From Candidatus Rifleibacteriota bacterium (lineage in GTDB: Bacteria; Muiribacteriota; Ozemobacteria; Ozemobacterales; Ozemobacteraceae): a stretch of 39,244 nucleotides of DNA. The notes under the pieces were generated by a model. That model saw nothing but the letters and a program-made list of their open reading frames with translations. It had not been told where the DNA came from and did not search any database. The stretch covers positions 1-39,244 of the forward strand of contig JADFZL010000032.1 in NCBI GenBank assembly GCA_015232575.1, read 5' to 3'. Shown piece by piece: positions 8,694 through 17,584 of this stretch. Numbering within the stretch: position 1 is the first letter of the stretch; every line of letters begins with the position of its first letter. The position numbers and the translations under genes were made by a program.

Positions 8694-9443
8694 CTATTTG
8701 CCAGCTTTTCCCTGATTGGCAACTGCTTCCATTGCTTTTTTTACTTCTTCGGGATCACCGATATAATATCTGTTTGTTGGTTTAAGTTCTGAATCAAGCT
8801 CATAAATCAGAGGCATTCCAGTCGGGATATTCATTTCAGTAATAGCTTCATCAGATATGTTATCAAGATATTTTACCAGTGCTCTTAAGCTGTTTCCGTG
8901 GGCGGCAATAAGAACTTTTTTTCCGCTCTTGATAGTTGGAACTATTGTTTGATGCCACAGCGGGAGAAATCTTGCAACGGTGTCTTTTAAGCTTTCGCAG
9001 CTGGGAATTTGTGCTGGTAGAAGTTCTGCATAGCGTATGTCTTTTGAGGGATGTCTGTTGTCGTTTTTGTCAAGAGCAGGGGGTGGAACATCATAAGACC
9101 TGCGCCAGACAAGGACTTGCTTTTCTCCAAACTTTGCAGCCATTTCTGATTTGTTCAGGCCCTGAAGATCGCCATAATGTCTTTCGTTAAGTCTCCAGTC
9201 GCGAATAACAGGAATCCACATCAGATCCATTTCATCAAGAGTTATCCAAAGTGTTCTGATAGCCCTTTTCAATACGGAGGTATAAGCAAGGTCAAATTTG
9301 AAGCCTTGTTCGCGAAGAGTTTTCCCAGCTTTGTGAGCTTCAGTCATTCCTTTTTCAGAAAGGTCGACATCTGTCCAGCCTGTAAATCGGTTTTCCTTGT
9401 TCCAGACACTTTCTCCATGTCTGACTAATACAAGTTTATACAT
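8694..9443 (-). CDS. gpmA: 2,3-bisphosphoglycerate-dependent phosphoglycerate mutase
   Basis: A glycolytic enzyme of 249 residues, the usual length for dPGM, that interconverts 3- and 2-phosphoglycerate. The phosphohistidine motif LVRHGES (R8, H9), the acid E87 in LNERHYGDLQGLNK and the second catalytic H182 in AAHGNSLRALVKYL are all present. TGWTDVDLSEKG and the PPP segment near residue 120 are also typical of the family. GGAGG lies 6 bases before the ATG. It is a single-gene unit divergent from the pilin-like operon. Confidence 0.95.
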   Translation of the reverse strand: MYKLVLVRHGESVWNKENRFTGWTDVDLSEKGMTEAHKAGKTLREQGFKFDLAYTSVLKRAIRTLWITLDEMDLMWIPVIRDWRLNERHYGDLQGLNKSEMAAKFGEKQVLVWRRSYDVPPPALDKNDNRHPSKDIRYAELLPAQIPSCESLKDTVARFLPLWHQTIVPTIKSGKKVLIAAHGNSLRALVKYLDNISDEAITEMNIPTGMPLIYELDSELKPTNRYYIGDPEEVKKAMEAVANQGKAGK

Positions 9444-9520
9444 TTTTTCCTCCAGAAAAATAGATTTCGCAAAATCTGTTCAATGCATTTAATTTGGATG
9501 TTCTAGTTTACAATCAATTT

Positions 9521-9549
9521 TTGTAGAAATCAATTACATCTGATATAAT
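9521..9549 (+). promoter_or_regulatory. Extended -10 promoter of the pilin-like operon
   Basis: TATAAT at 9544-9549 is preceded by TGA, giving an extended -10. A partial -35, TTGTAG, lies at 9521-9526 with a 17-base spacer. It sits 55 bases before the first ATG of the operon. Confidence 0.6.
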
Positions 9550-9603
9550 ATATATAGAGAATGGGTACTTTAAAACTAATTATTGCGGGATCATATTGAT
9601 TCA

Positions 9604-10134
9604 ATGAAAAAGCTGAAATCTAAATCAGCGGTCACATTGGTAGAACTTGCGATTGCAATGTGTATCTTTTCCTTTGTTGCAGCAGGTTCGTTTCGTGCTT
9701 TTCAACTTTTTACAGGGAAAGCGAGCAGAAATCTCTCTCAAAGACTTGTACTACAGATGGAAGCGCGCAAAGCATTTCTGGTTCTTTTTCATGAGATTCA
9801 AGGTGGAATAGAGATAGTGTATCCGCAACCGGGTACTACTCTCCCATACTTTCTATATCGTGATTTTGTAAACAATCTTCAGTTGATTTATCTTGAAAAA
9901 GATCCTGAAACAACAAAAAGTGAGAAGGAAGATATGTTCCGGGTTGTTCAGGGAATAAAGGATCCTGCCACAGGACAAATACTTAAGCCTAAAACAATCA
10001 TGAAGTATGTAAAGACCCTTAATTTTACAGCTCATCACAATGGAGGTGTTGTTCTTACAACTTCCCTCAAGAGTGCTAATGGAAAGTTTTCACTGATAAA
10101 CTATGTACGCCTGAAAAATATGGCTGCTGAATGA
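9604..10134 (+). CDS. Type IV pilin-like / pseudopilin protein (PilW/GspJ-like)
   Basis: A 176-residue protein with an atypical class III signal: MKKLKSKSA followed by VTLVELAIAMCIFSFVAAG. Cleavage would fall after Ala9 and leave the conserved Glu at position 5 of the mature chain. The ATG at 9604 is preferred over a TTG at 9583 because it gives the short basic leader expected of prepilins. The rest is a soluble globular region containing RLVLQMEARKAFLVLFHEIQGGI, as in GspJ/PilW-like minor pilins. The stop overlaps an ATG of the next gene (ATGA at 10131). It is the first gene of a three-gene operon of pilus or secretion-tip components, to be processed by a prepilin peptidase such as the one at 25520. 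Confidence 0.75.
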   Translation: MKKLKSKSAVTLVELAIAMCIFSFVAAGSFRAFQLFTGKASRNLSQRLVLQMEARKAFLVLFHEIQGGIEIVYPQPGTTLPYFLYRDFVNNLQLIYLEKDPETTKSEKEDMFRVVQGIKDPATGQILKPKTIMKYVKTLNFTAHHNGGVVLTTSLKSANGKFSLINYVRLKNMAAE

Positions 10135-10148
10135 AAGGGGAAAGAATA

Positions 10149-11930
10149 ATGTCCTCAAAAAAAGGTAGCGCCCTTCTTTTTGTCTTTGGAATACTTTCTG
10201 TACTTGTTGTGTGGGGAATGATATTTTCCCGGCTGATGGGCGGTATTGAGGATCAACTTAAATATGCAGATGCAAGTCTCAGAGCACAATATATCGGCGA
10301 GTCGGCGTTCAATTTGCTCTATGCAAAAATGTTAAGTCTTCCTTATGAAAAGAGATGGTTTAAGGATTCCATGGATACAAAAGCGAGCATTTCTTATGCT
10401 GGTGGTGTATATGATTACGTCCTCCAGGACACTCCGGGAAGACCCTATCATGCTGATGTCTGGATAAAAGCCTCGTTTCGGAATGCCAAGCGTTTCTTTT
10501 TCTGGAGAGTTAAAATACGTCCATCTCTTATTCCAGGATTACTTGATGGCAGTCAGATCAGTGCTCTGGAACTTAAAGAGTCATACTTTCCGAGCGGTGG
10601 TGGCAGCAGTAGTCCTGACAGCTTGAGTGGAAAGATTGATGACCTGATTAAAGAACGTGATAAAAACAGTGCAAAGACAGATAAATTTGTAGATGACATG
10701 AGATCGGTAAGTGGTACTCCACAGGTAGTTAATCCGTCCGGGCAGGAAGCCAGGGAAAACCCTTTTCCTCCAAATCCTCAAGTTGTTCCTCCTCCTCCCC
10801 CGGAAAATGTTTCTCTTCCGACATCTAATGTGAAATCACCTTCAAGTGTTGTTCCGCCAATTGATCCGGCTTTGATTCCAGTTATTAATCCACCTTCGCA
10901 GACAACTTCAAATAGCAGTTCTGATTCTTCCAGCTCGCCTCTTTCATCCTCATCCTCTCCGTCAAAACCATCAATTCCAAACATTACGTCCTCTACCGAT
11001 CTTGAACAACTTGAGAACAAAATTGACAGAACGGCAAGAACTAACCCCAGTGCAAGTGAGACAATGGATGTAAGCGGTCAGATTGCTTCAGAATCAACTG
11101 GAGAATGGAATATTGGAACCAGTGATCCTGATACCGTTTCTTCAAGCACAATTACTACAGGTTACACTGGCACAGATAATGATACATCTGTTGTCACCAC
11201 CAATAGCGACACTGGCACGGGCTTTGCTACAGATACTGGTTCATCTGAGGTCACTACTACTACCGTTCAGACAACAACAGGAACAGGCACTGGCAGTGGC
11301 ACTGGAACTGATTCTGGTAATAGCACTGCTACAGGTGAATCTACTGGCACGAGTAGTAATTCAACTACTGACACCACAGGCGATTCGTCGAGTCAGACAA
11401 ATACTTCATCTCAAAGTACGGATACCACAGGCGATTCTTCGAGCCAGACAAATACTTCATCTCAAAGTACGGATACCACAGGCGATTCGTCGAGCCAGAC
11501 AAATACTTCATCTCAAAGTACGGATACCACAGGCGATTCGTCGAGTCAGACAAATACTTCATCTCAAAGTACGGATACCACAGGCGATTCGTCGAGTCAG
11601 ACAAATACTTCATCTCAAAGTACGGATACCACAGGCGATTCGTCGAGTCAGACAAATACTTCATCTCAAAGTACAGACACCACAGACAATCCTTCGAAAC
11701 AGATGGATACTTCACCTCTACGTACAGACAGAACAGACAATTCTTCGAAACAGGTAGATACTTCACCTCTACGTACAGACAGAACAGACAATTCTTCGGA
11801 CCAGACAAATACCTCATCCCAAAGTACAGACAGTACAGACAATTCTTCGGATCAGACAAATACCTCATCTCAAAATACAGACTCCGATGACAATTCGTCG
11901 AACCAGACAAATAACTCACCTCAGAATTAA
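10149..11930 (+). CDS. PilX/GspK-like protein with Ser/Thr-rich 17-residue tandem repeats
   Basis: A 593-residue product. The start at 10149 follows AGGGG by 8 bases; an in-frame ATG at 10131 overlaps the previous stop and is an alternative. The N-terminus KKGSALLFVFGILSVLVVWGM is a pilin-like membrane helix, and RAQYIGESAFNLLYAKML matches the IAESA segment of PilX/GspK proteins. From about residue 190 the chain is low-complexity Pro/Ser/Thr. It ends in 11 copies of a 17-residue unit (GDSSSQTNTSSQSTDTT), six nearly identical and five diverged. Such a tail suggests a surface-exposed, perhaps glycosylated stalk. After the TAA at 11928-11930 the same frame continues with 15 Ser/Asn/Asp-rich codons to a TAA at 11976-11978, so the C-terminus looks recently shortened. 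Confidence 0.7.
   Translation: MSSKKGSALLFVFGILSVLVVWGMIFSRLMGGIEDQLKYADASLRAQYIGESAFNLLYAKMLSLPYEKRWFKDSMDTKASISYAGGVYDYVLQDTPGRPYHADVWIKASFRNAKRFFFWRVKIRPSLIPGLLDGSQISALELKESYFPSGGGSSSPDSLSGKIDDLIKERDKNSAKTDKFVDDMRSVSGTPQVVNPSGQEARENPFPPNPQVVPPPPPENVSLPTSNVKSPSSVVPPIDPALIPVINPPSQTTSNSSSDSSSSPLSSSSSPSKPSIPNITSSTDLEQLENKIDRTARTNPSASETMDVSGQIASESTGEWNIGTSDPDTVSSSTITTGYTGTDNDTSVVTTNSDTGTGFATDTGSSEVTTTTVQTTTGTGTGSGTGTDSGNSTATGESTGTSSNSTTDTTGDSSSQTNTSSQSTDTTGDSSSQTNTSSQSTDTTGDSSSQTNTSSQSTDTTGDSSSQTNTSSQSTDTTGDSSSQTNTSSQSTDTTGDSSSQTNTSSQSTDTTDNPSKQMDTSPLRTDRTDNSSKQVDTSPLRTDRTDNSSDQTNTSSQSTDSTDNSSDQTNTSSQNTDSDDNSSNQTNNSPQN
11373..11930 (+). repeat. 51-bp tandem repeat array (11 units)
   Basis: Six nearly identical 51-bp units occupy 11373-11678. 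Four diverged 51-bp units follow to 11882, and a last 48-bp unit ends at the stop codon at 11930. Unit length is a multiple of three, so copy-number change keeps the frame. Two of the diverged units share their own variant (PLRTD in place of SQSTD), which suggests local duplication after divergence. Confidence 0.95.
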
Positions 11931-12038
11931 GATATTGCTGATGATTCTTCAACAAATAGCTCTAATAACTCTAATTAAATTCAGGAAACCAGGTAAAGAA
12001 CTTATTCTGTAACATTTTCAACCGGGAGATGTAAATTA

Positions 12039-13454
12039 ATGACTACAATTTCAATGCAAAGGGTGAGAGGATTTTCCCTGCTTGAAATATTAATAGCTGT
12101 TTCACTTATGGCTGGGGCTGTTCTGCTGCTTATTATAACAATGAGACAGGGAGCAGCCAAAACGGAAGCATTCAGCAGTGAGCATTTTACCGCTATGTTT
12201 CTTGCTCAAAAAGTGATCGAGGACATAAATGACAGAGTAACAATGAATCCTCATTTTTTTAATGATCTTATTGCTTCGGCGTCAGGAGATGCATTGCGAG
12301 TTGTTGATGGTCAAAGTCCATTTTTCAGACTTCTTGAAAATACAAAAGACTATGAAAAACTTGATGCAGCCGAAGATTTGCCGATAACAACTCTTTCAAA
12401 GGATCTTTATGAGCAGTTGAAGGGCTTTAAATGTCAGGTGGAATCTCGTTTTGTTCCAAACCCTGATAACCCGGGTCAGTCAATAAAAAATCTGATTGAG
12501 GTTATAATCACAATTTCCTGGGAAGATCTGACAGGCAAGGCTCATAAATATATTATAAGTCAACTTGTTTATGGACAAAACAAGGAAATTTTCCGTAATC
12601 CCTTGCCAAATGCTCAACCATTCAATGATCATGTTGCTATTAAGGCTCTTTGTTCATGGTTTCACCCAGGTTTCTATGTTAAGGACTTTTCTTTGGATGA
12701 GTTCATGAAATTCAATAAAGGTGGAGATGAAACGAAAGTTCTTGCACTTGGAAGGGTGCTTGCGGGTTTCCTGATGTGTGATTCAACAGTAGCAGAATAC
12801 GATGACAACATAAAAAATGCGTCTGATCAGTTGAAAAAAATGAAATCGTCTGGAGCAAGGCCAGCGGTAATTGTCAAAATGAGTGAATACATTGCTCAGT
12901 TGAGAGAGCAGAAAGCCTGTATGATTTTTTATATTTTTAACCGTTGCGAAAAAGACTGGAGAGAACTTGCTAAAGATCCCCTCACAAAACACAATATGGG
13001 TCTTATGATTCAGACGATTAAGCCTAAATTAATGGGTGTACCGATTCTTATGGCTAATCATCTCCTGAAAATTTCCCTGAATTTTGCAATGGCAGAAAAT
13101 TCCTACAAGAAGCTGCTTATTCCGCTTAAAGAAGGAGTATCTCACAACAGGGAGATATTTCTTCTTCAACATTTCATAGAAATGCGAAAAATTGGAGTTC
13201 TCTTCTCCTTTCACTGGAATTTGAACCCAGATGCCCGGCTTGTTGAACATCAGAACAATATCAAAAATCTTATGAATGCATACCAGGGAAAACAGCCGCT
13301 TTTCTATGAATATTTGAGTCGCGAAAATTTGATTGCAGGAAGCATCTCTTCGCTCAGATCAGAATGCAAATCGCTTGATGACAAGTTTGCTGATATAATG
13401 AAACTTGGTTCTGTATTAGATCAGACGAGAGTATACCTTGAACATATGCATTAA
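12039..13454 (+). CDS. Large type IV pilin-like protein (PilV-like N-terminus, unknown C-domain)
   Basis: A 471-residue protein with a standard prepilin signal: MTTISMQRVRG, then FSLLEILIAVSLMAGAVLLLI, with cleavage after Gly11 and Glu at mature position 5. GGGAG lies about 10 bases before the ATG; an ATG at codon 6 is also possible. Residues ~30-190 look like a minor-pilin globular domain. The remaining ~280 residues are helical and unfamiliar, far longer than normal minor pilins. It is the last gene of the operon. Its stop codon overlaps that of the convergent outer-membrane gene by 3 bases. Confidence 0.75.
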   Translation: MTTISMQRVRGFSLLEILIAVSLMAGAVLLLIITMRQGAAKTEAFSSEHFTAMFLAQKVIEDINDRVTMNPHFFNDLIASASGDALRVVDGQSPFFRLLENTKDYEKLDAAEDLPITTLSKDLYEQLKGFKCQVESRFVPNPDNPGQSIKNLIEVIITISWEDLTGKAHKYIISQLVYGQNKEIFRNPLPNAQPFNDHVAIKALCSWFHPGFYVKDFSLDEFMKFNKGGDETKVLALGRVLAGFLMCDSTVAEYDDNIKNASDQLKKMKSSGARPAVIVKMSEYIAQLREQKACMIFYIFNRCEKDWRELAKDPLTKHNMGLMIQTIKPKLMGVPILMANHLLKISLNFAMAENSYKKLLIPLKEGVSHNREIFLLQHFIEMRKIGVLFSFHWNLNPDARLVEHQNNIKNLMNAYQGKQPLFYEYLSRENLIAGSISSLRSECKSLDDKFADIMKLGSVLDQTRVYLEHMH

Positions 13455-16396
13455 AAAGTTATTACCATTTTTGCGTTGGCGATGGTTGCTTCATAACCGC
13501 TGCCTGTGATTCCTGCAGTAGATTTAACCCTTTTTATTTCTCCATCAAGCATGCTGTCAGCACCAATAAACTGCGAGAAATTCAAACCACCTTCAAAATG
13601 ATTTCCCGGTTTATCAGATTCAATTACTTTATTTAAGAGAAAGAATTTGTATCTCTGATTTCTGGCAGAAGGTGTTATTATCATTGCAGCTCTCTGTTCC
13701 CATTCTTTGCTGGGTTCTCTGAATGTAATTACATTCCTCTGAACGCCCATTTCAAGTGAGGCAAATTCAGAGAAAACCCTGTTGAATTCAATAACTTTGC
13801 TTTCAGTTCTCTTATCATTTTCCCGAATCAACAGGTCATTTTCATCGCGATCTTCCCACCGTCCCGTAAAAATATAGCCTTCCCAGAACTCGTTTTTTGC
13901 TTCAATTCTTTTTACAGAGTCGCATAACTGATTGGGTGTGACAAAGTTTTTTGCAATGCCATCTTCATATTCAGCTGAAAGTTTAATTTGTCTGACTGGA
14001 AAATATCGCAATTCGTAAATTTTTCTGTCATTGAATGACAAAAGATCTTTGTTGGAACGATCTTTCAGATCACGTCTTTTCCAGTCAAAGAACGTTTCAC
14101 CCTTGTTTCCGAGCCTGTAAGAGGTCGAAAAGTTGGCAGTTTTTTTCTGAACCGGATTTTCGAATCTCTCAACAACTTCCTCCTGGTCTTTTCTTTCAAG
14201 GGGAAGCGATGGCGGACGGATATATTTTGCCGCATCAATTGATGGGTCACGGACAACTTTTGTTGTGTTTTCAACCTTATATTTCAGTTGGCTTGTAAAG
14301 TCATCGTTAGGCTGATAGCGGATTCTTGAATCTGCAATCTGATCGTCCTGAGTTGTCTTAATAAGATTATCAGTTTCCGTTCGCCATTGAATTATTCCAC
14401 GGGCGTTAAAAACGCGGTTTGGATCATAGTTCATATCAAGAGTGTAATTGTTTATTATCGAACGGAGTTCATTTGGGTCATAATCATCATCAAGAGTCAA
14501 CCTGGAAAGAGCGGCAGACCAGGTGAAGTTTTTCCAGAAATCAGAACTGATTATTGTCTGCATTTGAAGTGCTCTTGAATCGGATGCAAGATTGACTCTG
14601 TCGTTATAGGCAGTATGTTCGACTTTGTTTTGTACGATGAATTTAGAAAATTCGTGATCCCAGACCAGAACGCCGTTATCCTTGTCTTGATCTGAAAGTG
14701 GTGTTAGCCAGCGTTCTTCGTCCGTCTGACGCTGAAGTCTAAATTCAAACTGAGATTTGGGCCTGTATTTCCAGGTTAAGCCTGTATTGCCCGAGAGGAA
14801 CGAAATCTCAGAGAATGCCGGATCAGCAGAAAGATTCGTGCGTGAACTTTCAACTCCGCCAAAAACAGATAGATTGTCTCTTATTCTGTAATTGAATCGT
14901 CCATTATGCTTTTGAACGTCTCTCACAAGGCCCCTTTCGCCAAGTTCGGTAATGCCACCTTCACGTCCGATAAGCTTGAATTCTTTATCAATTTGTCTGA
15001 AAATATATTCAGCAGCTAGTTTTTCACTTTTTCCAAATAGTGAAAACCGCGCTGCTGTACCAAAGATTTGCTGGTCTGACGAGGCTGTATCAAGATTTGT
15101 GTTCGGGTCGAAAAAGGAGGTCGAATATTCCCCGCCAATGCTGAAAGTATCATTCAGGCGCCACGAGGTGTCAGCTGCGAGAATGAAGTGATCCATCGGG
15201 CTTGAAGTTGCTGAGGCGTTTTCTCCTGTTTTGGGAGTTGTTGAATCAGATTCGCGAAGATAAGTGAGTCCGATTTTTTTATCGGGAGTTGGTTTATATG
15301 CAACTCTTCCGCCATAGAGATTTCTTTTGAATGCGAGCTTTACATCAGTAACTTCGTATTCAATGACAATCCAGGAAGTGATTTCTATTGGAAGAAGATG
15401 CGCCTGGAGTTTTACTATGCCATCTTCGTAGTCAACAAAATAGTCTGATCCTCTGGACAATGTTCTTCCGTCAATGATGATACGTTCTGAATTTTGTACA
15501 ACCGGCCTCCCGAGAAGACGAAACTCCTGTTGTTGACCAGCACCCCGGAATTGCTCGCGGCGTGCAACGCCCTTCGATTGGGAGAAGAGAAACACGGTTT
15601 CCCATTTCGGATGTGGAGTTCCGGCAGCCATAATTCCTCTGATTTCCTTGTTGTGAAGCACAAACTCAGTGTCTTTAAGTGCGAGAGGAAAATCACCAAG
15701 TGTCAGGTTCCAGAGTCTGCCTTCAACGAATACGGTAAAACGCCTGTCTTCATCTTCCTTGTCATCTAGTACTGCGTTGACTTTAGTATTTTTATTCAGA
15801 TTTCCATCAATTTCAAGATGCAGGCTCTGATCAAGTCTGAAACCAGGAATTGAATCGAAATTTTCAGTTGAAAAATGCCCAATATCGCCTTTTACCTGAG
15901 CCTGTTTCATTTCAAAGGTTTTTGTTCCTGAAATGTTTAACTTAAATTCACTCTTATCGTCAAAATTGTCAGTGTCATCTTTTCCAAAAAATTCATGTAT
16001 TTTATTGCTGATGGCAGTAAGTTTTGAGGGTTTGTTGCTTTTGGTTTCAGTTTCTTTGCCAGTATTGTTCTCGGTTTTGCTATCAGTGTTTATAATTTTT
16101 CTGGTTGCAGTCGAGTTTTCAGTTTTGTTAAAAACAATACTTTCAAGAGTTTTTCCCTTTGTTTCTGCATTTACAGATTTACTTGCAGTGGTATTTATTG
16201 TCTGGTTAATTTTTATTATTTTCTGGGTTTGATCTTTTGGTTCAAAAACAGCTTCAGATGTTGCAAGGGAATCTGTTGCTGTTGCGGCTTTTTCTTCAGC
16301 ATGAAGATTCTGAGCAGCTGAAGCAAAAACAATCAGCAGCAGAGCAATTACCAGAAAAAGTCTGCGTTTACATTTTAAAATTTCAAATTGTTTCAA
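13451..16396 (-). CDS. Large outer-membrane beta-barrel-like protein
   Basis: The TTG at 16396 is taken as start because GGAG lies 9 bases upstream and the product then opens with a standard signal peptide (MKQFEILKCKRRLFLVIALL, cleavage near HAEE); an ATG at 16426 lacks a ribosome-binding site. The 981-residue protein has a ~110-residue Thr/Lys/Asn-rich linker. After that come hundreds of residues of alternating polar/hydrophobic beta strands ending in a strand with terminal Phe (ATIANAKMVITF), as in outer-membrane barrels. The segment around IIIDGRTLSRGSDYFVDYEDG resembles a motif seen in SprA-like and other giant outer-membrane proteins. No plug, TonB box or OmpA domain was recognised. Convergence with the pilin operon is only positional. 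The exact role is unknown. Confidence 0.6.
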   Translation of the reverse strand: MKQFEILKCKRRLFLVIALLLIVFASAAQNLHAEEKAATATDSLATSEAVFEPKDQTQKIIKINQTINTTASKSVNAETKGKTLESIVFNKTENSTATRKIINTDSKTENNTGKETETKSNKPSKLTAISNKIHEFFGKDDTDNFDDKSEFKLNISGTKTFEMKQAQVKGDIGHFSTENFDSIPGFRLDQSLHLEIDGNLNKNTKVNAVLDDKEDEDRRFTVFVEGRLWNLTLGDFPLALKDTEFVLHNKEIRGIMAAGTPHPKWETVFLFSQSKGVARREQFRGAGQQQEFRLLGRPVVQNSERIIIDGRTLSRGSDYFVDYEDGIVKLQAHLLPIEITSWIVIEYEVTDVKLAFKRNLYGGRVAYKPTPDKKIGLTYLRESDSTTPKTGENASATSSPMDHFILAADTSWRLNDTFSIGGEYSTSFFDPNTNLDTASSDQQIFGTAARFSLFGKSEKLAAEYIFRQIDKEFKLIGREGGITELGERGLVRDVQKHNGRFNYRIRDNLSVFGGVESSRTNLSADPAFSEISFLSGNTGLTWKYRPKSQFEFRLQRQTDEERWLTPLSDQDKDNGVLVWDHEFSKFIVQNKVEHTAYNDRVNLASDSRALQMQTIISSDFWKNFTWSAALSRLTLDDDYDPNELRSIINNYTLDMNYDPNRVFNARGIIQWRTETDNLIKTTQDDQIADSRIRYQPNDDFTSQLKYKVENTTKVVRDPSIDAAKYIRPPSLPLERKDQEEVVERFENPVQKKTANFSTSYRLGNKGETFFDWKRRDLKDRSNKDLLSFNDRKIYELRYFPVRQIKLSAEYEDGIAKNFVTPNQLCDSVKRIEAKNEFWEGYIFTGRWEDRDENDLLIRENDKRTESKVIEFNRVFSEFASLEMGVQRNVITFREPSKEWEQRAAMIITPSARNQRYKFFLLNKVIESDKPGNHFEGGLNFSQFIGADSMLDGEIKRVKSTAGITGSGYEATIANAKMVITF

Positions 16397-16473
16397 ACGC
16401 TTTTGCTCCTGCAAGTAACACAGCATTCAGATTTTTCGCTTGACCTCTATTTGCGTTAACTTAAGCTTTAGAA

Positions 16474-17367
16474 TTACTTCCCACGGGGGTGCGCGCTTTC
16501 GTGAATGCGCTTTAGATCTTGACCTGTGAGATGTGTATATATTTGAGTTGTTGATATATCAACGTGTCCAAGCATTTCCTGAACTGCAATTATGCTTGCT
16601 CCGCCTTCAAGCATGTGTGTAGCGCAGGAATGTCTGAAAACATGTGGAGAGACCTTTTTCTTTATTCCTGCTTTCAATGCATATTTTCTGACAATTTTCC
16701 ATAATCCCATGCGTGAAAGTGGTTGACCTGCTGGATTCAAAAAGATAGTTCTTTCTGAAATAACCTTCAGAAGATGGCTTCTTCCTTTGTCGAGATAGGT
16801 TTTTAATGCCTGCAGTGCATAACTTCCCATTGGTACAACTCTTTCACGTGCACCTTTACCAATGATATTTATGAATTCACCTTCGCGATTTATACTTCCA
16901 ATCTGAAGCTCTATGAGTTCTGTTTCTCTTATTCCTGTCGCATAAAGAAGCTCAAGAATGGCTTTGTCTCTCAAGGCTAACGGATTGTTATCAGTAATGC
17001 AATTGAGAATCAGTTCCATTTCATGCTTTGACAGAACTTTGGGAAGTGCTCTTCCAGACTTGGGACGTTCCATGACTATTGTGGGATCATCTTTAATTAT
17101 TCCTTCTGCCTGAAGAAATCTGAAAAATCCTTTTATAGCAGAAGTCTTTCGGGCGATTGATCTCGGAGAAAGCTGCTCTTCATGAAGCTTAACCATGTAC
17201 AGAATCAGCTGTCCCTGAATGGAAGGGTCATCTGGACGCCGATTCTTTTCGCTTAAAAACAATAAAAAGTCTGAAAGATCCTTTTTATAGGCCTCAAGCG
17301 ATTTCGGTCTAAGTCCGCGATCGACGGTAAGATATGCAAGGTGACTATCCAGAAAATTCTGTTCCAT
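16474..17367 (-). CDS. xerD: Tyrosine recombinase XerD/XerC
   Basis: A 297-residue site-specific recombinase, the usual Xer length, probably resolving chromosome dimers at dif. An N-terminal SAM-like core-binding domain is followed by the catalytic domain. That domain has R147 in YATGIRETEL, K171 in GKGARERVVP, H242xxR245 in SPHVFRHSCATHML, H268 in LGHVDISTTQIYTHL and nucleophile Y277. The C-terminus LKRIHESAHPRGK is typical of XerD rather than of integrases. AAGG lies 7 bases before the ATG. There is no neighbouring att-like duplication or phage gene, which argues for a housekeeping Xer. Confidence 0.9.
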   Translation of the reverse strand: MEQNFLDSHLAYLTVDRGLRPKSLEAYKKDLSDFLLFLSEKNRRPDDPSIQGQLILYMVKLHEEQLSPRSIARKTSAIKGFFRFLQAEGIIKDDPTIVMERPKSGRALPKVLSKHEMELILNCITDNNPLALRDKAILELLYATGIRETELIELQIGSINREGEFINIIGKGARERVVPMGSYALQALKTYLDKGRSHLLKVISERTIFLNPAGQPLSRMGLWKIVRKYALKAGIKKKVSPHVFRHSCATHMLEGGASIIAVQEMLGHVDISTTQIYTHLTGQDLKRIHESAHPRGK

Positions 17368-17493
17368 ACTTGAACCTTATGCCCATGCCCTTTTGAAGAT
17401 AGAATTCACCTTTCTATCGGAACAATAAGCATTTTCCATTAGTTCAGAACAGAACAAAGGAAAAAAAGTTAAACATCTTAATGAGAAATGGGA

Positions 17494-17571
17494 GAGCACA
17501 AAGTGCTCGACCGCGGGGAGAGAGCTGGTCGAACTTGTTCGACCAGCGAGAGGGGGCGCGTGCCCCCTCTC
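17494..17571. repeat. Cluster of three short palindromes (REP-like) between neuB-like gene and xerD
   Basis: Three adjacent inverted repeats occupy 78 bases: gagcac/gtgctc (17494-17508, 3-base loop), gctggtcgaac/gttcgaccagc (17524-17547, 2-base centre) and gagagggggc/gccccctctc (17548-17571, 4-base loop). The segment is far more GC-rich than its surroundings. On the minus strand it begins 14 bases after the stop of the neuB-like gene, so it could terminate transcription or protect the mRNA end, but the tandem arrangement also resembles REP elements. Confidence 0.7.
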
Positions 17572-17584
17572 TAAAAAGTAAAAA

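Noticed and set aside
11373..11678. CRISPR array
   Set aside because: The units are contiguous without unique spacers and encode an in-frame protein repeat.
11083..11955. Long open frames on both strands across the 51-bp repeat
   Set aside because: They are by-products of a repeat whose unit is a multiple of three; composition and context support only the Ser/Thr frame.
16474..17367. Integrase of a mobile element
   Set aside because: Length and C-terminus match housekeeping Xer recombinases, and no attachment repeats or phage genes are adjacent.
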